Notes: generated from the letters alone by a model not told the origin. DNA of 64,000 bases from Pseudoalteromonas sp. T1lg48 (GCF_002964785.1 NZ_PQCC01000018.1:62001-126000); one strand, 5' to 3'. Positions 18,357 to 28,390 are shown, counted from the stretch's first letter. Numbers and translations are program-made.

Positions 18357-21300
18357 TTAAACCAAACCTTCTTTGGTATCTATTTGTTCTTTTTTATGTT
18401 GGCTGGCGATTTCATCCGCGAGTTCCTGGCGTGAGCGGCGCTCACCGAGGCGACGCTGTGTCAGCCAATAGAAAAACAGAGGCACAAAGAACACCGCCAG
18501 GAAGGTGGCCGCCATCATACCGCCCATCACCCCGGTACCAACACTGTGACGGGCACCGGCACCGGCTCCAGAGCTCAACACCAGCGGCACTACGCCGAGG
18601 ATAAAGGCCATGGAGGTCATAATGATGGGGCGAAAACGCAGTCGTGCTGCCTCAAGAGCGGCGGCAGCGGCACTCCACCCCTGCTGATGCTTAAGCAGGG
18701 CGTACTCAACGATCAGAATGGCGTTTTTACCGGCCAGGCCGAGCAGGGTAACCAGGCCTATCTGGAAATACACATCATTGGTTAAGCCCGCTATCCAAAT
18801 GGAAATCAGCGCGCCAAAGGTACCAAAGGGCAGGGCCAGCATAACTGACAGAGGCAAAGACCAACGCTCATAGAGCGCCGCGAGGATCAAAAATACCATG
18901 ATCACCGCAAGACCCAGCGCCAATCCGGTCGTACCCGAACTGCGTTTTTCCTGAAAGGCGGTGCCGGTCCAGTCATAGCTCATATCCGCAGGCAATACCT
19001 GGGCGGCAATACGCTCGATTTCGGCGATGGCCTGACCCGAGCTGTAACCTGGTGCCGCCTCGCCCAGCAGTTTGACCGCTGGTAGGTTGTTGTAGCGACT
19101 CAGGCTATCAGGGCCGCGGCTAAACTCCATGGTGGTAAAGGCCGACATGGGCACCATCTCACCGGAGCTGCTTTTAACGTAAATACGGCCTATGTCTTGG
19201 GGCTGCATGCGATATTGGGCCTCCGCCGACATCAATACCTGCCAGGCGCGGCCAAACTTATTGAAGTCGTTAACATAGTAGGTTCCCAGCGTACCGGCCA
19301 GGGTATTAAAGGCTTCATTGATATTGACGCCCATGGCACGGGCCTGTTCGCGGTCAATATCCACCTTCAATTGCGGTGCGTCTGGACGCCACAGGGTTTG
19401 CACGCCGCCGACAATGGGGCTTTTTTGCGCCTCACTCATTACCAGTTGCATCGCCTGCTGCAACTTCTCTGGACCACCGGCTCCCTTATTTTGAATATAA
19501 AACTCAAAACCACCTGTGGACCCCAAACCGAATATCGCCGGCGGGTTAAATGCCAGGACCAAAGCCTCGTTAATATGAGCGGTCTTACCAAACAGCTCAG
19601 CGACCAGGGCCTTGGTGTCGACGTCACGCTCATCCCAGTGGGTTTGGGTGACGAACATGGTTGCGGCATTGTTTTTAAAACCGCCGCCGATAAAGTCAAA
19701 GCCGGTAAATGAGGCAATATTTTCGTTCGCCGGGTTCGACTGCACTGCGGCTATCACCTCGTCGACTACGGCGGAGGTGCGCTCTAACGAGGCGCCATCG
19801 GGTAGAAATACCGCGACGATATAAAAGCCCTGATCTTCATCGGGGACCAGTGAACTGGGCGTTTTTTGCCAGATACTGACGGTGGCTGTGACCATGGCTA
19901 TCATAAGCACTAAACCCAGCAGGCCACGGCGCACCATAAAGCCGACGGCGCCGACGTATTTATGGGTAATGGCACTAAAGAACTTATTAAACCAGACAAA
20001 GAAGCCCGCGGTTTGCTTGTGTTCGTGTTTCAGAATAAGCACGCACAGCGCCGGTGTCATGGTTAAAGCCACAACACCAGAGAGGCTGACGGCAATAGAA
20101 ATGGTAATGGCAAACTGGCGGAACAACTCACCTGTTAGCCCGCCGAGGAAGGCGATGGGCACAAACACCGAACACAACACCAGGACTATGGCCACCACCG
20201 GGCCAGAGACTTCGCCCATGGCTTTAATGGCCGCGTCACGGGCACTGACATGCTCTTCGTGCATAATGCGCTCAACATTCTCCAACACCACTATGGCATC
20301 GTCGACGACGATACCGATAGAAAGCACCATGCCGAACAGGGTCAGGGTATTGATGGAGTAACCCAACATATACATGCCGGCAAAGGTGCCAAGCAGGGAG
20401 ACCGGAACCGCCAGTGTCGGAATCAGGGTGGCGCGCCAGTTCTGTAAGAACAGATACACCACCAGGAACACCAGGATCATGGCCTCAATCAGGGTCTTCA
20501 ATACCTCGCGGATTGAAACCTCAACAAAGCGGGTGGTGTCATAGGAGACCACGTGTTCAAGGCCCGCCGGGAACTGGGGTTTAAATTCGGCCATCACCGC
20601 CCCCACTTCTTGGGCTACTTCCAGGGCATTGGCGCCGGGCTGTAGAAATATCCCCATCAGCACCGCTTCTTTGCCGTTAAAGCTACCTTCAAAGTTATAG
20701 TCCTTGGCACCGAGCTCAACCCGGGCTACGTCTTTTAGGCGCAGCGAGCTGCCATCGGCATTGGCGCGCAGGATAATGTTTTCAAATTCTTTTGGCTCCG
20801 ACATGCGCCCCCGAGCGGTGACACTGTAGACCAAAGATTGTGGTTCAACATGGGTGGGTGTGGCACCTATGTTACCGGCGGCATATTGAGAGTTTTGCTC
20901 ACGAATGGCGGTGGTGATTTCGTTCACCGTCACGCCAAGTTGGCTCATTAAGTCCGGGCGTAACCAGATGCGCATGGCATAATCCTTGGCACCGAATATT
21001 TGCACATTGGTGGTGCCGGGGATGCGCTTGATGCGATCCAGTATATTCAAGGTCACATAGTTCGAGGTCCACAGCGCCGAGCGACTGCCATCGGGGGAAT
21101 AAAAAGCATGGACCTGCAAAAAGCTGGATGAGCCTTTTTGTACCACCACGCCCTGGCGACGGGTTTCCTCGGGTAAACGCGCTTCCACCTGTTTAACGCG
21201 GTTGTTTACGTCCACCGCGGCCTGATCGGCATCGGTGCCGATTTCAAAGGTCACTTCTATGGTGGTGGTGCCGGCACTGGTGGACGTCGATGCCATATAC

Positions 21301-21530
21301 ATCATGCCCTCAACGCCGGTGATGGCGTTTTCTATGGGGGCGGCCACGGTTTGCTCCAGCACCTGGGCGGCGGCACCCGGATAACTGGCGGTCACCTGCA
21401 CTACGGGAGGCGCAATTTCCGGGTATTGAGCCACCGGCAGGGCACGCATGGCGGCAAGACCCGCAAGGACGATGACAATGGAGATGACAAAGGCGAAGAT
21501 CGGCCTATCGATAAAATATCGAGAAAACAT
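18357..21530 (-). CDS. RND multidrug efflux permease (AcrB/MexB family)
   Basis: 1057 residues from ATG 21530 (MFSRYFIDRPIFAFV); an in-frame upstream extension exists but overlaps the adaptor gene and is not family-like. AAGGA precedes the ATG. The 12-helix, two-porter-domain RND layout is complete: GIVVDDAIVVLENVER carries the TM4 proton-relay Asp pair, GLAGKNAILIVEYA the matching TM10 Lys, and repeated P(A/V)QYPEIAPP, SYPGAAA motifs are typical of the HAE1 type. It exports hydrophobic or amphiphilic drugs together with the adaptor and a TolC-like channel that is not encoded here. Confidence 0.96.
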   Translation of the reverse strand: MFSRYFIDRPIFAFVISIVIVLAGLAAMRALPVAQYPEIAPPVVQVTASYPGAAAQVLEQTVAAPIENAITGVEGMMYMASTSTSAGTTTIEVTFEIGTDADQAAVDVNNRVKQVEARLPEETRRQGVVVQKGSSSFLQVHAFYSPDGSRSALWTSNYVTLNILDRIKRIPGTTNVQIFGAKDYAMRIWLRPDLMSQLGVTVNEITTAIREQNSQYAAGNIGATPTHVEPQSLVYSVTARGRMSEPKEFENIILRANADGSSLRLKDVARVELGAKDYNFEGSFNGKEAVLMGIFLQPGANALEVAQEVGAVMAEFKPQFPAGLEHVVSYDTTRFVEVSIREVLKTLIEAMILVFLVVYLFLQNWRATLIPTLAVPVSLLGTFAGMYMLGYSINTLTLFGMVLSIGIVVDDAIVVLENVERIMHEEHVSARDAAIKAMGEVSGPVVAIVLVLCSVFVPIAFLGGLTGELFRQFAITISIAVSLSGVVALTMTPALCVLILKHEHKQTAGFFVWFNKFFSAITHKYVGAVGFMVRRGLLGLVLMIAMVTATVSIWQKTPSSLVPDEDQGFYIVAVFLPDGASLERTSAVVDEVIAAVQSNPANENIASFTGFDFIGGGFKNNAATMFVTQTHWDERDVDTKALVAELFGKTAHINEALVLAFNPPAIFGLGSTGGFEFYIQNKGAGGPEKLQQAMQLVMSEAQKSPIVGGVQTLWRPDAPQLKVDIDREQARAMGVNINEAFNTLAGTLGTYYVNDFNKFGRAWQVLMSAEAQYRMQPQDIGRIYVKSSSGEMVPMSAFTTMEFSRGPDSLSRYNNLPAVKLLGEAAPGYSSGQAIAEIERIAAQVLPADMSYDWTGTAFQEKRSSGTTGLALGLAVIMVFLILAALYERWSLPLSVMLALPFGTFGALISIWIAGLTNDVYFQIGLVTLLGLAGKNAILIVEYALLKHQQGWSAAAAALEAARLRFRPIIMTSMAFILGVVPLVLSSGAGAGARHSVGTGVMGGMMAATFLAVFFVPLFFYWLTQRRLGERRSRQELADEIASQHKKEQIDTKEGLV

Positions 21531-21537
21531 AATGCCG

Positions 21538-22722
21538 TTATCCTTGCTCGTTGGTGATGCTAACCGGCATGCCCGGGAAGAAGATACGGGCCATGCCTTC
21601 AACGATGACTTTGTCGCCGCTGCTCAGACCGCTGCGAATAATCCATAGATTTTCAATCTGGTCTCCGTCTTTATGACGATACCATTCGCCTACTTCAACG
21701 GGAGCGGGACGGGCAATGGTGGCTCCTTGTTCATTGGTGGCGGCCAGGTAGACGAATTTGCCGGTGCCGTTATCGAGTACTGCTTGTTGAGGCACGGCAA
21801 AGGTGCCTTTATGCTCTGCGCCGAGCAACTCGACCTGCACGAACTGACCTGGGCGAAGACTAAAGTCCGGGTTGGCGACGATGGCCTGAAATTCCGAGGT
21901 GCCGGTATTGGCGTTAATGCGCACATCGGTAAAGTTTACCGTGCCCATATGCTCATACAGGCTGCCGTCTTGTAATTTTAACTGGGTTTGCCATTGGCCA
22001 TCGGCGGGCAAGGTTAGTTCGCCGCGTTTTTGTGCCTGGCGCATCATCAGTTGTTCACGCTCGGACAAGCCAAAGCGCACCCGCACCGGGTCGAGTGCGG
22101 TGATCTGCGTGAGTAATACCTCTGGGCCGGAAACATAGGTGCCTTCGGACACCTGCTCACGACCCATGATGCCGTTAACCGGGGCCTTCACTTGGGCATA
22201 GTCCAGGTTGAGCTTGGCTTCACGCAGTTGCACTTCGCTGGCATTGAGATCCGCCTCGGCGATATCGACGCTGGAACGGGCATTGTCATAATCGCGCTGT
22301 GACACCGATTTATCTTCGCGCAGCTTTGCCAGTCGCTTACTTTCTCTTTGTGCCTGCTCTAACCGTGCCTTGGCGGCGACTACGGCGGCATGGGCCTGTT
22401 CATAGGCGAGCTGATAGGGCGCCAGGTCTATGGTGAAGAGTGATTGCCCGGCACTGACCTTTTGTCCTTCTGAGAAATTACGCGACTCAAGCACGCCACT
22501 GACCCGGGCGCGAATTTCAACCTCTTTGGAACCCGATACTGTGGCTGGCAGTGAGATCACATAGGGTGCATCTATGGGGGTGACAGCCAGTACTTCAACC
22601 TGTGCCGGAGGCATGGTCTGCTGTTGTTGTTGTGCGCCTTGCTCACAGGCACTTAACAAGAAGCTGGCAGTGAGCGCCAAAGACGCAGAGCGGGCGAAAG
22701 AATTAACTAGGTTGCATCGCAT
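21538..22722 (-). CDS. RND efflux periplasmic adaptor (AcrA/MexA family lipoprotein)
   Basis: 394 residues. Signal peptide with lipobox LLSAC (Cys26), lipoyl halves (RARVSGVLESRNFSEGQKV and APVNGIMGREQVSEGTYV), a coiled-coil hairpin between them (about 100-170), and beta-barrel and membrane-proximal domains. It bridges the permease and the outer-membrane channel. The stop is 7 bases before the permease ATG. It is divergent from a tetR gene that most likely represses the pair. Confidence 0.95.
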   Translation of the reverse strand: MRCNLVNSFARSASLALTASFLLSACEQGAQQQQQTMPPAQVEVLAVTPIDAPYVISLPATVSGSKEVEIRARVSGVLESRNFSEGQKVSAGQSLFTIDLAPYQLAYEQAHAAVVAAKARLEQAQRESKRLAKLREDKSVSQRDYDNARSSVDIAEADLNASEVQLREAKLNLDYAQVKAPVNGIMGREQVSEGTYVSGPEVLLTQITALDPVRVRFGLSEREQLMMRQAQKRGELTLPADGQWQTQLKLQDGSLYEHMGTVNFTDVRINANTGTSEFQAIVANPDFSLRPGQFVQVELLGAEHKGTFAVPQQAVLDNGTGKFVYLAATNEQGATIARPAPVEVGEWYRHKDGDQIENLWIIRSGLSSGDKVIVEGMARIFFPGMPVSITNEQG

Positions 22723-22914
22723 AAGATAAGCGTTTCCCTGTGCAAGTTAAATGAAATTTAAGTGCCGCCGAGGCGGAATACTTGGCATCTTTAGGCTGTT
22801 ATCAAATGGCAAACACACCCTTTTAAACAAAGCGTAGCGTCCATTCTGAAAAGAATGAATTCACTTTGATAAGTGTAATTAATGTAACCCAATGGTCACC
22901 AAGTAAACGAAAGT

Positions 22915-22946
22915 GTATACTTTTTTTTAATTTAGGTATACTTTTT
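22915..22946. promoter_or_regulatory. Candidate TetR operator in the efflux divergent promoter
   Basis: The 11-mer GTATACTTTTT occurs twice, at 22915-22925 and 22936-22946, exactly 21 bases (two helical turns) apart; GTATAC is itself palindromic. It lies between the divergent adaptor and tetR genes and about 40 bases before TATACT (near 22978), a plausible tetR -10. Binding by the adjacent regulator is inferred. Confidence 0.5.
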
Positions 22947-23012
22947 AGTTTACCAACTATCTTCTTGGTGCAGTTTAGTTATACTGCCGAGCGTTGACAT
23001 AAGGGGCAGCAC

Positions 23013-23603
23013 ATGAGTAGTACAAAACAACAAGCAGTGATCGGCGCAGCCATTGCCTTGTTTGCCCAACGCGGGCTGGCGGGCACGACGATGGAAGCGG
23101 TGGCCACTAAGGCCAAGGTATCTAAGCGAACGCTATACAAATACTACAGCAACAAAGAACAACTTTTTGATGGCGTTGTCGATTTGTTGATTGAGCGCAT
23201 TCGCCCGCTACAAGATAATCCCTTCTGCACGCAAACGCCTATTAAAGAGCAGTTGCAGAAGTTAGCCGATGTTGCCCTGAGGTTGACCCAGGACAAAGAC
23301 TACCTGACCCTGTCACGCATTATTTTGATCGAATCACTGCGCTCGAAAAAGCGCGCCGCCATGCTCGATGAGCGCTTTAAGCCTTGTGAGCGGGGGATTA
23401 AGGAGTGGTTCGAGGAGGCCGACAGCAAAGGTGCGCTCAGGGACATTGCCCCCGACACCGCCGCCGTGGTGTTTTTTGGCGGCCTCAAAGAGCTGGCATT
23501 TTGGGAGCAGTTGATCGCCTGGAAACCTCCGGTCGATAAAGCAAAGCTAGATGCCCTGGTCGAGCTTTGTAGCAAGATGTTTGTTCAGCCGCCGTTGAAA
23601 TAA
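23013..23603 (+). CDS. TetR/AcrR-family transcriptional regulator
   Basis: 196 residues. N-terminal helix-turn-helix (GTTMEAVATKAKVSKRTLYK, about 24-43) followed by YYSNKEQLFDGV, standard for TetR. The C-terminal ligand/dimer domain is of the TetR_C type found in AcrR/BpeR-like efflux repressors. Divergent to the RND adaptor, so probably a drug-responsive repressor of that operon and of itself. The 3' end overlaps the convergent dehydrogenase gene by 19 bases. Confidence 0.92.
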   Translation: MSSTKQQAVIGAAIALFAQRGLAGTTMEAVATKAKVSKRTLYKYYSNKEQLFDGVVDLLIERIRPLQDNPFCTQTPIKEQLQKLADVALRLTQDKDYLTLSRIILIESLRSKKRAAMLDERFKPCERGIKEWFEEADSKGALRDIAPDTAAVVFFGGLKELAFWEQLIAWKPPVDKAKLDALVELCSKMFVQPPLK

Positions 23604-24871
23604 TCCGGCGTACCGTGCGCCTCTATGCCTTCACTGAGGTGCTTGAGGGCTACGGCATACACGGCATCGCGAAAGTCCATACCATTTTGTTCCACCAGAT
23701 CGTTGGCGCGTGTAAAGGCGCGCTGCATTACCTGACTCAATTCTCTGCTGACCTTTTCCCTTTGCCAGCGCTGTCCACAGCGGTTTTGCACCCATTCAAA
23801 GTAGCTCACCGTAACACCGCCGGCATTGGCAAGAATATCGGGGATCACAATTATTCCCTTGTCTTTTAAAATGGCATCGGCATCGCTGGTCACCGGGCCG
23901 TTGGCAATTTCAACGATATAACGAGCATTGATAGCCGCGGCATTGTCGGTGGTGATAACGCCATCAAGAGCCGCGGGTATAAGGATGTCGACGTCACTTT
24001 CCAATAATTGGGCGTTACTAATACGTTCATGCGCTTGGGCCTCGCATACCGAGCCTTCACAGTACACGGCCTTGAGCTCCTTATGCTGTTGCTTTTGCCG
24101 ATAAACGCTGTCTATATTCAGCCCCTCCTGGCGATAGATGGCCCCTTGCGAGTCACTTACCGCGACCACTTTATAACCGTCATCGGCGAGCAAGCGCGCC
24201 ACGTGGTAGCCGCCACTGCCAAACCCTTGCACGGCGACACGAGTTTCTTCGGGAACAAGTTTATCGCGTTTTTCCAACTCCTTGATGCACAGATAGGCGC
24301 CTCGCCCGGTGGCATCGTCACGTCCTAAGCTACCGCCTAAAGCTATGGGCTTGCCGGTGATCACTGCCGGATTCTTTACCCGAGTGATTTTTTCGTATTC
24401 ATCCATCATCCAGCCCATAATCAAGGCGTTGGTATAAACGTCCGGCGCCGGGATATCGCGCTCCGGACCAATAAAGTCGGCCATGGCGCGCACATAGGAG
24501 CGCGACAATCGCTCAAGTTCAAAGGGAGAGAGGATTTTAGGGTCGACACAGACGCCGCCCTTGGCGCCACCAAAGGGGATACCGACTACCGCACACTTGA
24601 GGGTCATCCACAGCGCCAAGGCCTGTACTTCATCGGCGTTGACCTGAGGGTGAAAGCGGATCCCGCCCTTGGTGGGACCGAGCACATTATTGTGTTGGCA
24701 ACGATAGCCCGGGAAGTAGTGAATATGGCCGTTATCCATGCGCACCTCAACATTGACATGCAACATGGCGTTGGCGTGACTTAATGCACTGATCACCTGA
24801 TTGGAACATTGGGTGAGTGCGCCGATACGCTGTAAGCGTGCTACCGCATCGTTAAATACCCGATTCGCCAT
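23585..24871 (-). CDS. Glu/Leu/Phe/Val dehydrogenase family protein, probably glutamate dehydrogenase
   Basis: 428 residues. The substrate domain has GGIRFHP, PFGGAKGGV (catalytic Lys region) and PAPDVYT; the nucleotide domain has GFGSGGYHVARLL, a variant of the usual GFGNVG. ANAGGVTVSYFEW is typical of hexameric NAD-type glutamate dehydrogenases. It would interconvert glutamate and 2-oxoglutarate with ammonia. Specificity for glutamate over branched-chain amino acids is inferred from length and motif context only. Confidence 0.9.
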   Translation of the reverse strand: MANRVFNDAVARLQRIGALTQCSNQVISALSHANAMLHVNVEVRMDNGHIHYFPGYRCQHNNVLGPTKGGIRFHPQVNADEVQALALWMTLKCAVVGIPFGGAKGGVCVDPKILSPFELERLSRSYVRAMADFIGPERDIPAPDVYTNALIMGWMMDEYEKITRVKNPAVITGKPIALGGSLGRDDATGRGAYLCIKELEKRDKLVPEETRVAVQGFGSGGYHVARLLADDGYKVVAVSDSQGAIYRQEGLNIDSVYRQKQQHKELKAVYCEGSVCEAQAHERISNAQLLESDVDILIPAALDGVITTDNAAAINARYIVEIANGPVTSDADAILKDKGIIVIPDILANAGGVTVSYFEWVQNRCGQRWQREKVSRELSQVMQRAFTRANDLVEQNGMDFRDAVYAVALKHLSEGIEAHGTPDYFNGG

Positions 24872-25012
24872 ATAATCCCCCCTTGGTGTGATTTCTTTTT
24901 TTAATTTGTGCGATTTTTATCGCCACCGGTTTGATTTGTCTTGTTTTGCCCATACCTAAGAGTAGGTTGTCCTTTGCTGAAATAACAACTGAGCGGGGCA
25001 ATATGATGATTT

Positions 25013-25495
25013 GTGGGTGAGCTTATTGTGCGTGCGTTTTTGATAATCTGGGTGGCAGCGGTCACACTCGTTTTGGCGAGTGCGCTTGGTGCTGGGCAGT
25101 TTTCGCAGCAGAGTTACTCACCTGCACCAACGGCACTGTGTGTCGCGCAGCAAGTGCAAAGTACTGTCCCTTGTATCACCTCGGCGTTTGGTATGGATAT
25201 GGATGCCAAGCAGCATCAAGCGCCCACGTCTCATCCGGTACAACTGCCCCAGCGAGCCATGGGCTCGCACCCGAGTTACTTTTTACATCCCGAGCAGCAA
25301 CCCTTGTATCTGCTCGCCTACACCCTGGCGCAACAAGACGAGCCTAGTCGCCTGGATAAGATCAGGTTGACGCCAAGGACCGACTTACCCTGGTATATGC
25401 ATACGTGTCTACCCAACAGTGGCTTGCTTGACAACTGCAAGGCCGCCAATCTCACCTATCGCAGCCGTCTGCTGTACCACTCTCTGCCTGGTTAG
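25013..25495 (+). CDS. Unknown small exported protein upstream of secDF
   Basis: 160 residues from GTG 25013 (a GTG at 25028 is an alternative). One N-terminal hydrophobic segment (about 6-27) acts as signal peptide or anchor; the mature part is Pro/Gln/His-rich with four Cys (ALCVAQQ, TVPCITS, HTCLPN, DNCKAAN) that could form two disulfides. I recognise no family. It is 155 bases ahead of secD in the same direction, so co-transcription is possible. Codon use looks like the neighbours, supporting a real gene. Confidence 0.5.
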   Translation: MGELIVRAFLIIWVAAVTLVLASALGAGQFSQQSYSPAPTALCVAQQVQSTVPCITSAFGMDMDAKQHQAPTSHPVQLPQRAMGSHPSYFLHPEQQPLYLLAYTLAQQDEPSRLDKIRLTPRTDLPWYMHTCLPNSGLLDNCKAANLTYRSRLLYHSLPG

Positions 25496-25650
25496 CGGCT
25501 CGGCTAACGACCCGCTTAACAACCCATTTAGCGGCTGGAACAAGTATCCAGCAAACGTTTAATTCCTTGTTTACAGACCTGTTTAGGCCGCGTCTGCTGA
25601 CGAGGAAGGCAAATTTTTACGCTTGTTATGACAAGTGTAAGGTAGAGATT

Positions 25651-27489
25651 ATGAATAATAAAAACAACTCGTTATGGCGAGCTAAGCGTGGCATGGGCGT
25701 ATTTACCACCCTTGCCCTCATTGTGATATTGGCACTGAGTGCCTTACCCAATTTATACCCCAATACCAAGGTGATTTCTGTCAAGAATCCAGAGGGAGCG
25801 CTGGCCTTGGTTCAGGTCGAACGCTTGCTCGAGAGCCAAGGTTTCCCTGTACAAGGTGGCCACTTTGACACCCAGGCACAGAGGTTATTGTTGACCCTGG
25901 AAAAACCGAATAACAGCGCCGCGGCGGCCGGGGTATTGCGACAACACTTAGCGGACGCCGACGTCAAGGTGCAAACACAAGCGACCACACCGAGCTGGAT
26001 GCAAAGTCTAGGCTTAGCGCCGATGAAACTGGGATTGGATTTAGGGGGCGGCGTGCTTTTTGTCCTGCAAGTCGATACCGACCAAGCTATGGCGCAGCGT
26101 ATTAAATCCATTGCAGCGGATGCCAATACTCTTAGGCGCACCCATGGAGTGCGAGGCGTGAGCATAGACACTGGGGATCATGCCCTGGTGCTGCGCTCCC
26201 CACTGCGTTCGGCGGCTCAGGGCGAGCAATTACAAGAGCAGCTGCAGCAGCTGTATCCACAATTGCATGTTACGCGCGAGCAAAAGGGGGATTTTGTCTA
26301 TTACACACTGCATTACCCCGCGGCCCAACAGCAGCTTTTCGCCCGTGAGGATATGGCTCAGGCTCTGGCCACCTTGCGCAAGCGCATTGAGGAGCTGGGG
26401 ATCACCGAGGCTGTGGTGCAGCGTCAGGGCGAGCAGGGCATTCGCATTGAGTTGCCCGGCGTCCAAGACCCGGCCGAGGCCAAACGTATCATAGGTGCTA
26501 CCGCTCAGCTCTCATTTCACGGCTTGCAGGAGCAAGGTGGCAAGCGGGTGTTAACCCAAGAGGGAGACCGAGTGGCCATCGATGCCAAGGCCATATTTAC
26601 CGGCAATGATATTACCGGAGCACAGGCCGGACGCGATGAGTGGGGCCAAGCCATGGTGCAGTTGCAGCTCTCATCCCAGGGCGGCGATAAAATTAATCGC
26701 TTCTCGCGCGCCCATATCGGTGAGCCCATGGCCACCTTGTACAGCGAGTATGTGCAAGGCGCCGATGACAATGTGCATAAACGTGAGGAGGTGATCTCAA
26801 TTGCCACCATCAATGAAGCCTTGGGAACGCGTTTTAGTATTACCGGTCTGGGTTCCTGGCAGCGGGCGCAGGATCTCGCCCTGGTGCTGCGTTCCGGTTC
26901 TTTGGAAGCGCCGATCCGCATCATCAAGGAACAAACCATGAGTCCGAGCCTGGGCGAGCAAAATATCAATAATGGCCTTAATGCCTTATTGCTTGGCTTT
27001 GCGTTGACCCTGGGATTTATGCTGTTTTGGTATCGCCGATTAGGTGTGGTGGCGAACCTGGCGTTGATGGTTAATGTCGTCAGTTTACTTGGGCTGATGT
27101 CCTTGTTGCCCGGGGTGGTGTTAACGCTGCCGGGGATCGCCGGCTTGGTCCTAACCATAGGCATGGCGGTTGACACCAATGTCATCATCTTTGAGCGCAT
27201 CAAGGAGGAGCTACGCCTGGGGCGCACTCGCTTGCAGGCACTGCAGCGAGGTTATCAACACGCCATGAGCAGTATTATCGATGCTAATCTCACCACCTTT
27301 ATCAGCGCCTTGGTGCTGGTGGGGGTGGGTTATGGTCCGGTCAAAGGCTTTGCCATTACCTTGGCCCTGGGTATTGCCACCAGCGTCTTTAGCGGTGTAC
27401 TGGTATCCAAATATCTTTCCTATTTGTTGTTTAACTGGGCGAAAGAACCGGCTAAGCACCCGACCAAGGAGTTCCATCATGGCGAGTAA
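25651..27489 (+). CDS. secD: Protein translocase subunit SecD (second-copy type)
   Basis: 612 residues from ATG 25651 (MNNKNNSLW), preceded by AAGG; a longer in-frame extension back to 25567 has no ribosome-binding site. An N-terminal helix is followed by a large periplasmic region (P1 head/base with MKLGLDLGGGVLFVLQVD, where E. coli has RGG) and five C-terminal helices, with the essential Asp in GMAVDTNVIIFERIKEELR. SecDF uses the ion gradient to pull exported proteins through SecYEG. yajC, tgt and queA are absent beside it, so this is probably a lineage-specific second SecDF set. Confidence 0.93.
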   Translation: MNNKNNSLWRAKRGMGVFTTLALIVILALSALPNLYPNTKVISVKNPEGALALVQVERLLESQGFPVQGGHFDTQAQRLLLTLEKPNNSAAAAGVLRQHLADADVKVQTQATTPSWMQSLGLAPMKLGLDLGGGVLFVLQVDTDQAMAQRIKSIAADANTLRRTHGVRGVSIDTGDHALVLRSPLRSAAQGEQLQEQLQQLYPQLHVTREQKGDFVYYTLHYPAAQQQLFAREDMAQALATLRKRIEELGITEAVVQRQGEQGIRIELPGVQDPAEAKRIIGATAQLSFHGLQEQGGKRVLTQEGDRVAIDAKAIFTGNDITGAQAGRDEWGQAMVQLQLSSQGGDKINRFSRAHIGEPMATLYSEYVQGADDNVHKREEVISIATINEALGTRFSITGLGSWQRAQDLALVLRSGSLEAPIRIIKEQTMSPSLGEQNINNGLNALLLGFALTLGFMLFWYRRLGVVANLALMVNVVSLLGLMSLLPGVVLTLPGIAGLVLTIGMAVDTNVIIFERIKEELRLGRTRLQALQRGYQHAMSSIIDANLTTFISALVLVGVGYGPVKGFAITLALGIATSVFSGVLVSKYLSYLLFNWAKEPAKHPTKEFHHGE

Positions 27490-28378
27490 TTTTAAATCCG
27501 TGCGCAAATTTGGCCTGTGGTTGAGTGTTGTGCTTATGGTATTGAGCCTGTTGATCATCACCATTAAGGGCGTACCCTTGGGGCAGGATTTTACCGGCGG
27601 TTACGTCAGTGAATTTAGTCTGCCTCAGTACGTCGCCCAAGAGCAGTTAAACCAAGTGCTCGGCAGCTATATTGATGGACCATTTCGCTTAACCGAGCGG
27701 GGCCTGGGGCAATGGTCGGTATTTCAAACGCCCGAGGCGGGACGCGCTAGCGGCGATTGGCTGGCGAGCTGGTCGGTGCACAGCGGTGCAACCGTGCTCG
27801 ATAACAGCTTCTTGGGTGCCGCCGCCGGCGATGAGTTGGTAGAGCAGGGAATGATGGCTCTGTTATTTGCTACCCTGGCGGTGATGCTTTATCTCCTTGG
27901 TCGTTTTGAATGGCGCTTAAGCGTGGCGGCAACCCTCGCCTTGGCTCATGATGTGATTATCACCCTGTCGCTGTTGGCCTTGTTTGAGGTGGAATTTACC
28001 TTAACCGTGCTGGCGGCTATTTTGGCGATAATCGGTTACTCCCTTAATGACTCCATCGTCATAGGCGATAAGGTGCGCGAGATAGTGCGCGCTAAACCCG
28101 AGCAAAATGTGTCCAGAAGCGTGAATGAGGCCATTTTTGCCTCCATGAGCCGAACCTTGATCACCTCCTTGACTACCTTAACCACCATTATCAGTATCTG
28201 GATGATGGCGGGGGCGCCGCTGCGTGGTTTTGCCATCACCTTGTTCATTGGCGTCCTGGTGGGTACCTGGTCGTCGGTATTTATCAGTGCCACCTTGCCC
28301 CAAAGCCTAGGGTTAAGCAGTGATAATTACCTGCAAAAGGACAGTGAGGAGGTCAAAAGGCAATTGGCTGAGCCTTAA
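27479..28378 (+). CDS. secF: Protein translocase subunit SecF (second-copy type)
   Basis: 299 residues from ATG 27479, which overlaps the secD end by 11 bases; the longer in-frame ORF beginning 27281 lies inside secD. First helix (12-29) then GQDFTGGYVSEF, the P4 domain, and the five-helix bundle with AIIGYSLNDSIVIGDKVRE carrying the conserved Asp pair. Partner of the SecD directly upstream. Confidence 0.93.
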   Translation: MASNFKSVRKFGLWLSVVLMVLSLLIITIKGVPLGQDFTGGYVSEFSLPQYVAQEQLNQVLGSYIDGPFRLTERGLGQWSVFQTPEAGRASGDWLASWSVHSGATVLDNSFLGAAAGDELVEQGMMALLFATLAVMLYLLGRFEWRLSVAATLALAHDVIITLSLLALFEVEFTLTVLAAILAIIGYSLNDSIVIGDKVREIVRAKPEQNVSRSVNEAIFASMSRTLITSLTTLTTIISIWMMAGAPLRGFAITLFIGVLVGTWSSVFISATLPQSLGLSSDNYLQKDSEEVKRQLAEP

Positions 28379-28390
28379 GCAGGTTTAAAA

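Noticed and set aside
21531..21602. N-terminal 24-residue extension of the RND permease
   Set aside because: Overlaps the adaptor coding region, is not family-like, and AAGGA supports the ATG at 21530.
26517..27227. 236-codon minus-strand open frame inside secD
   Set aside because: Shadow of secD; Arg/Ser/Thr-rich composition typical of antisense frames and no supporting signals.
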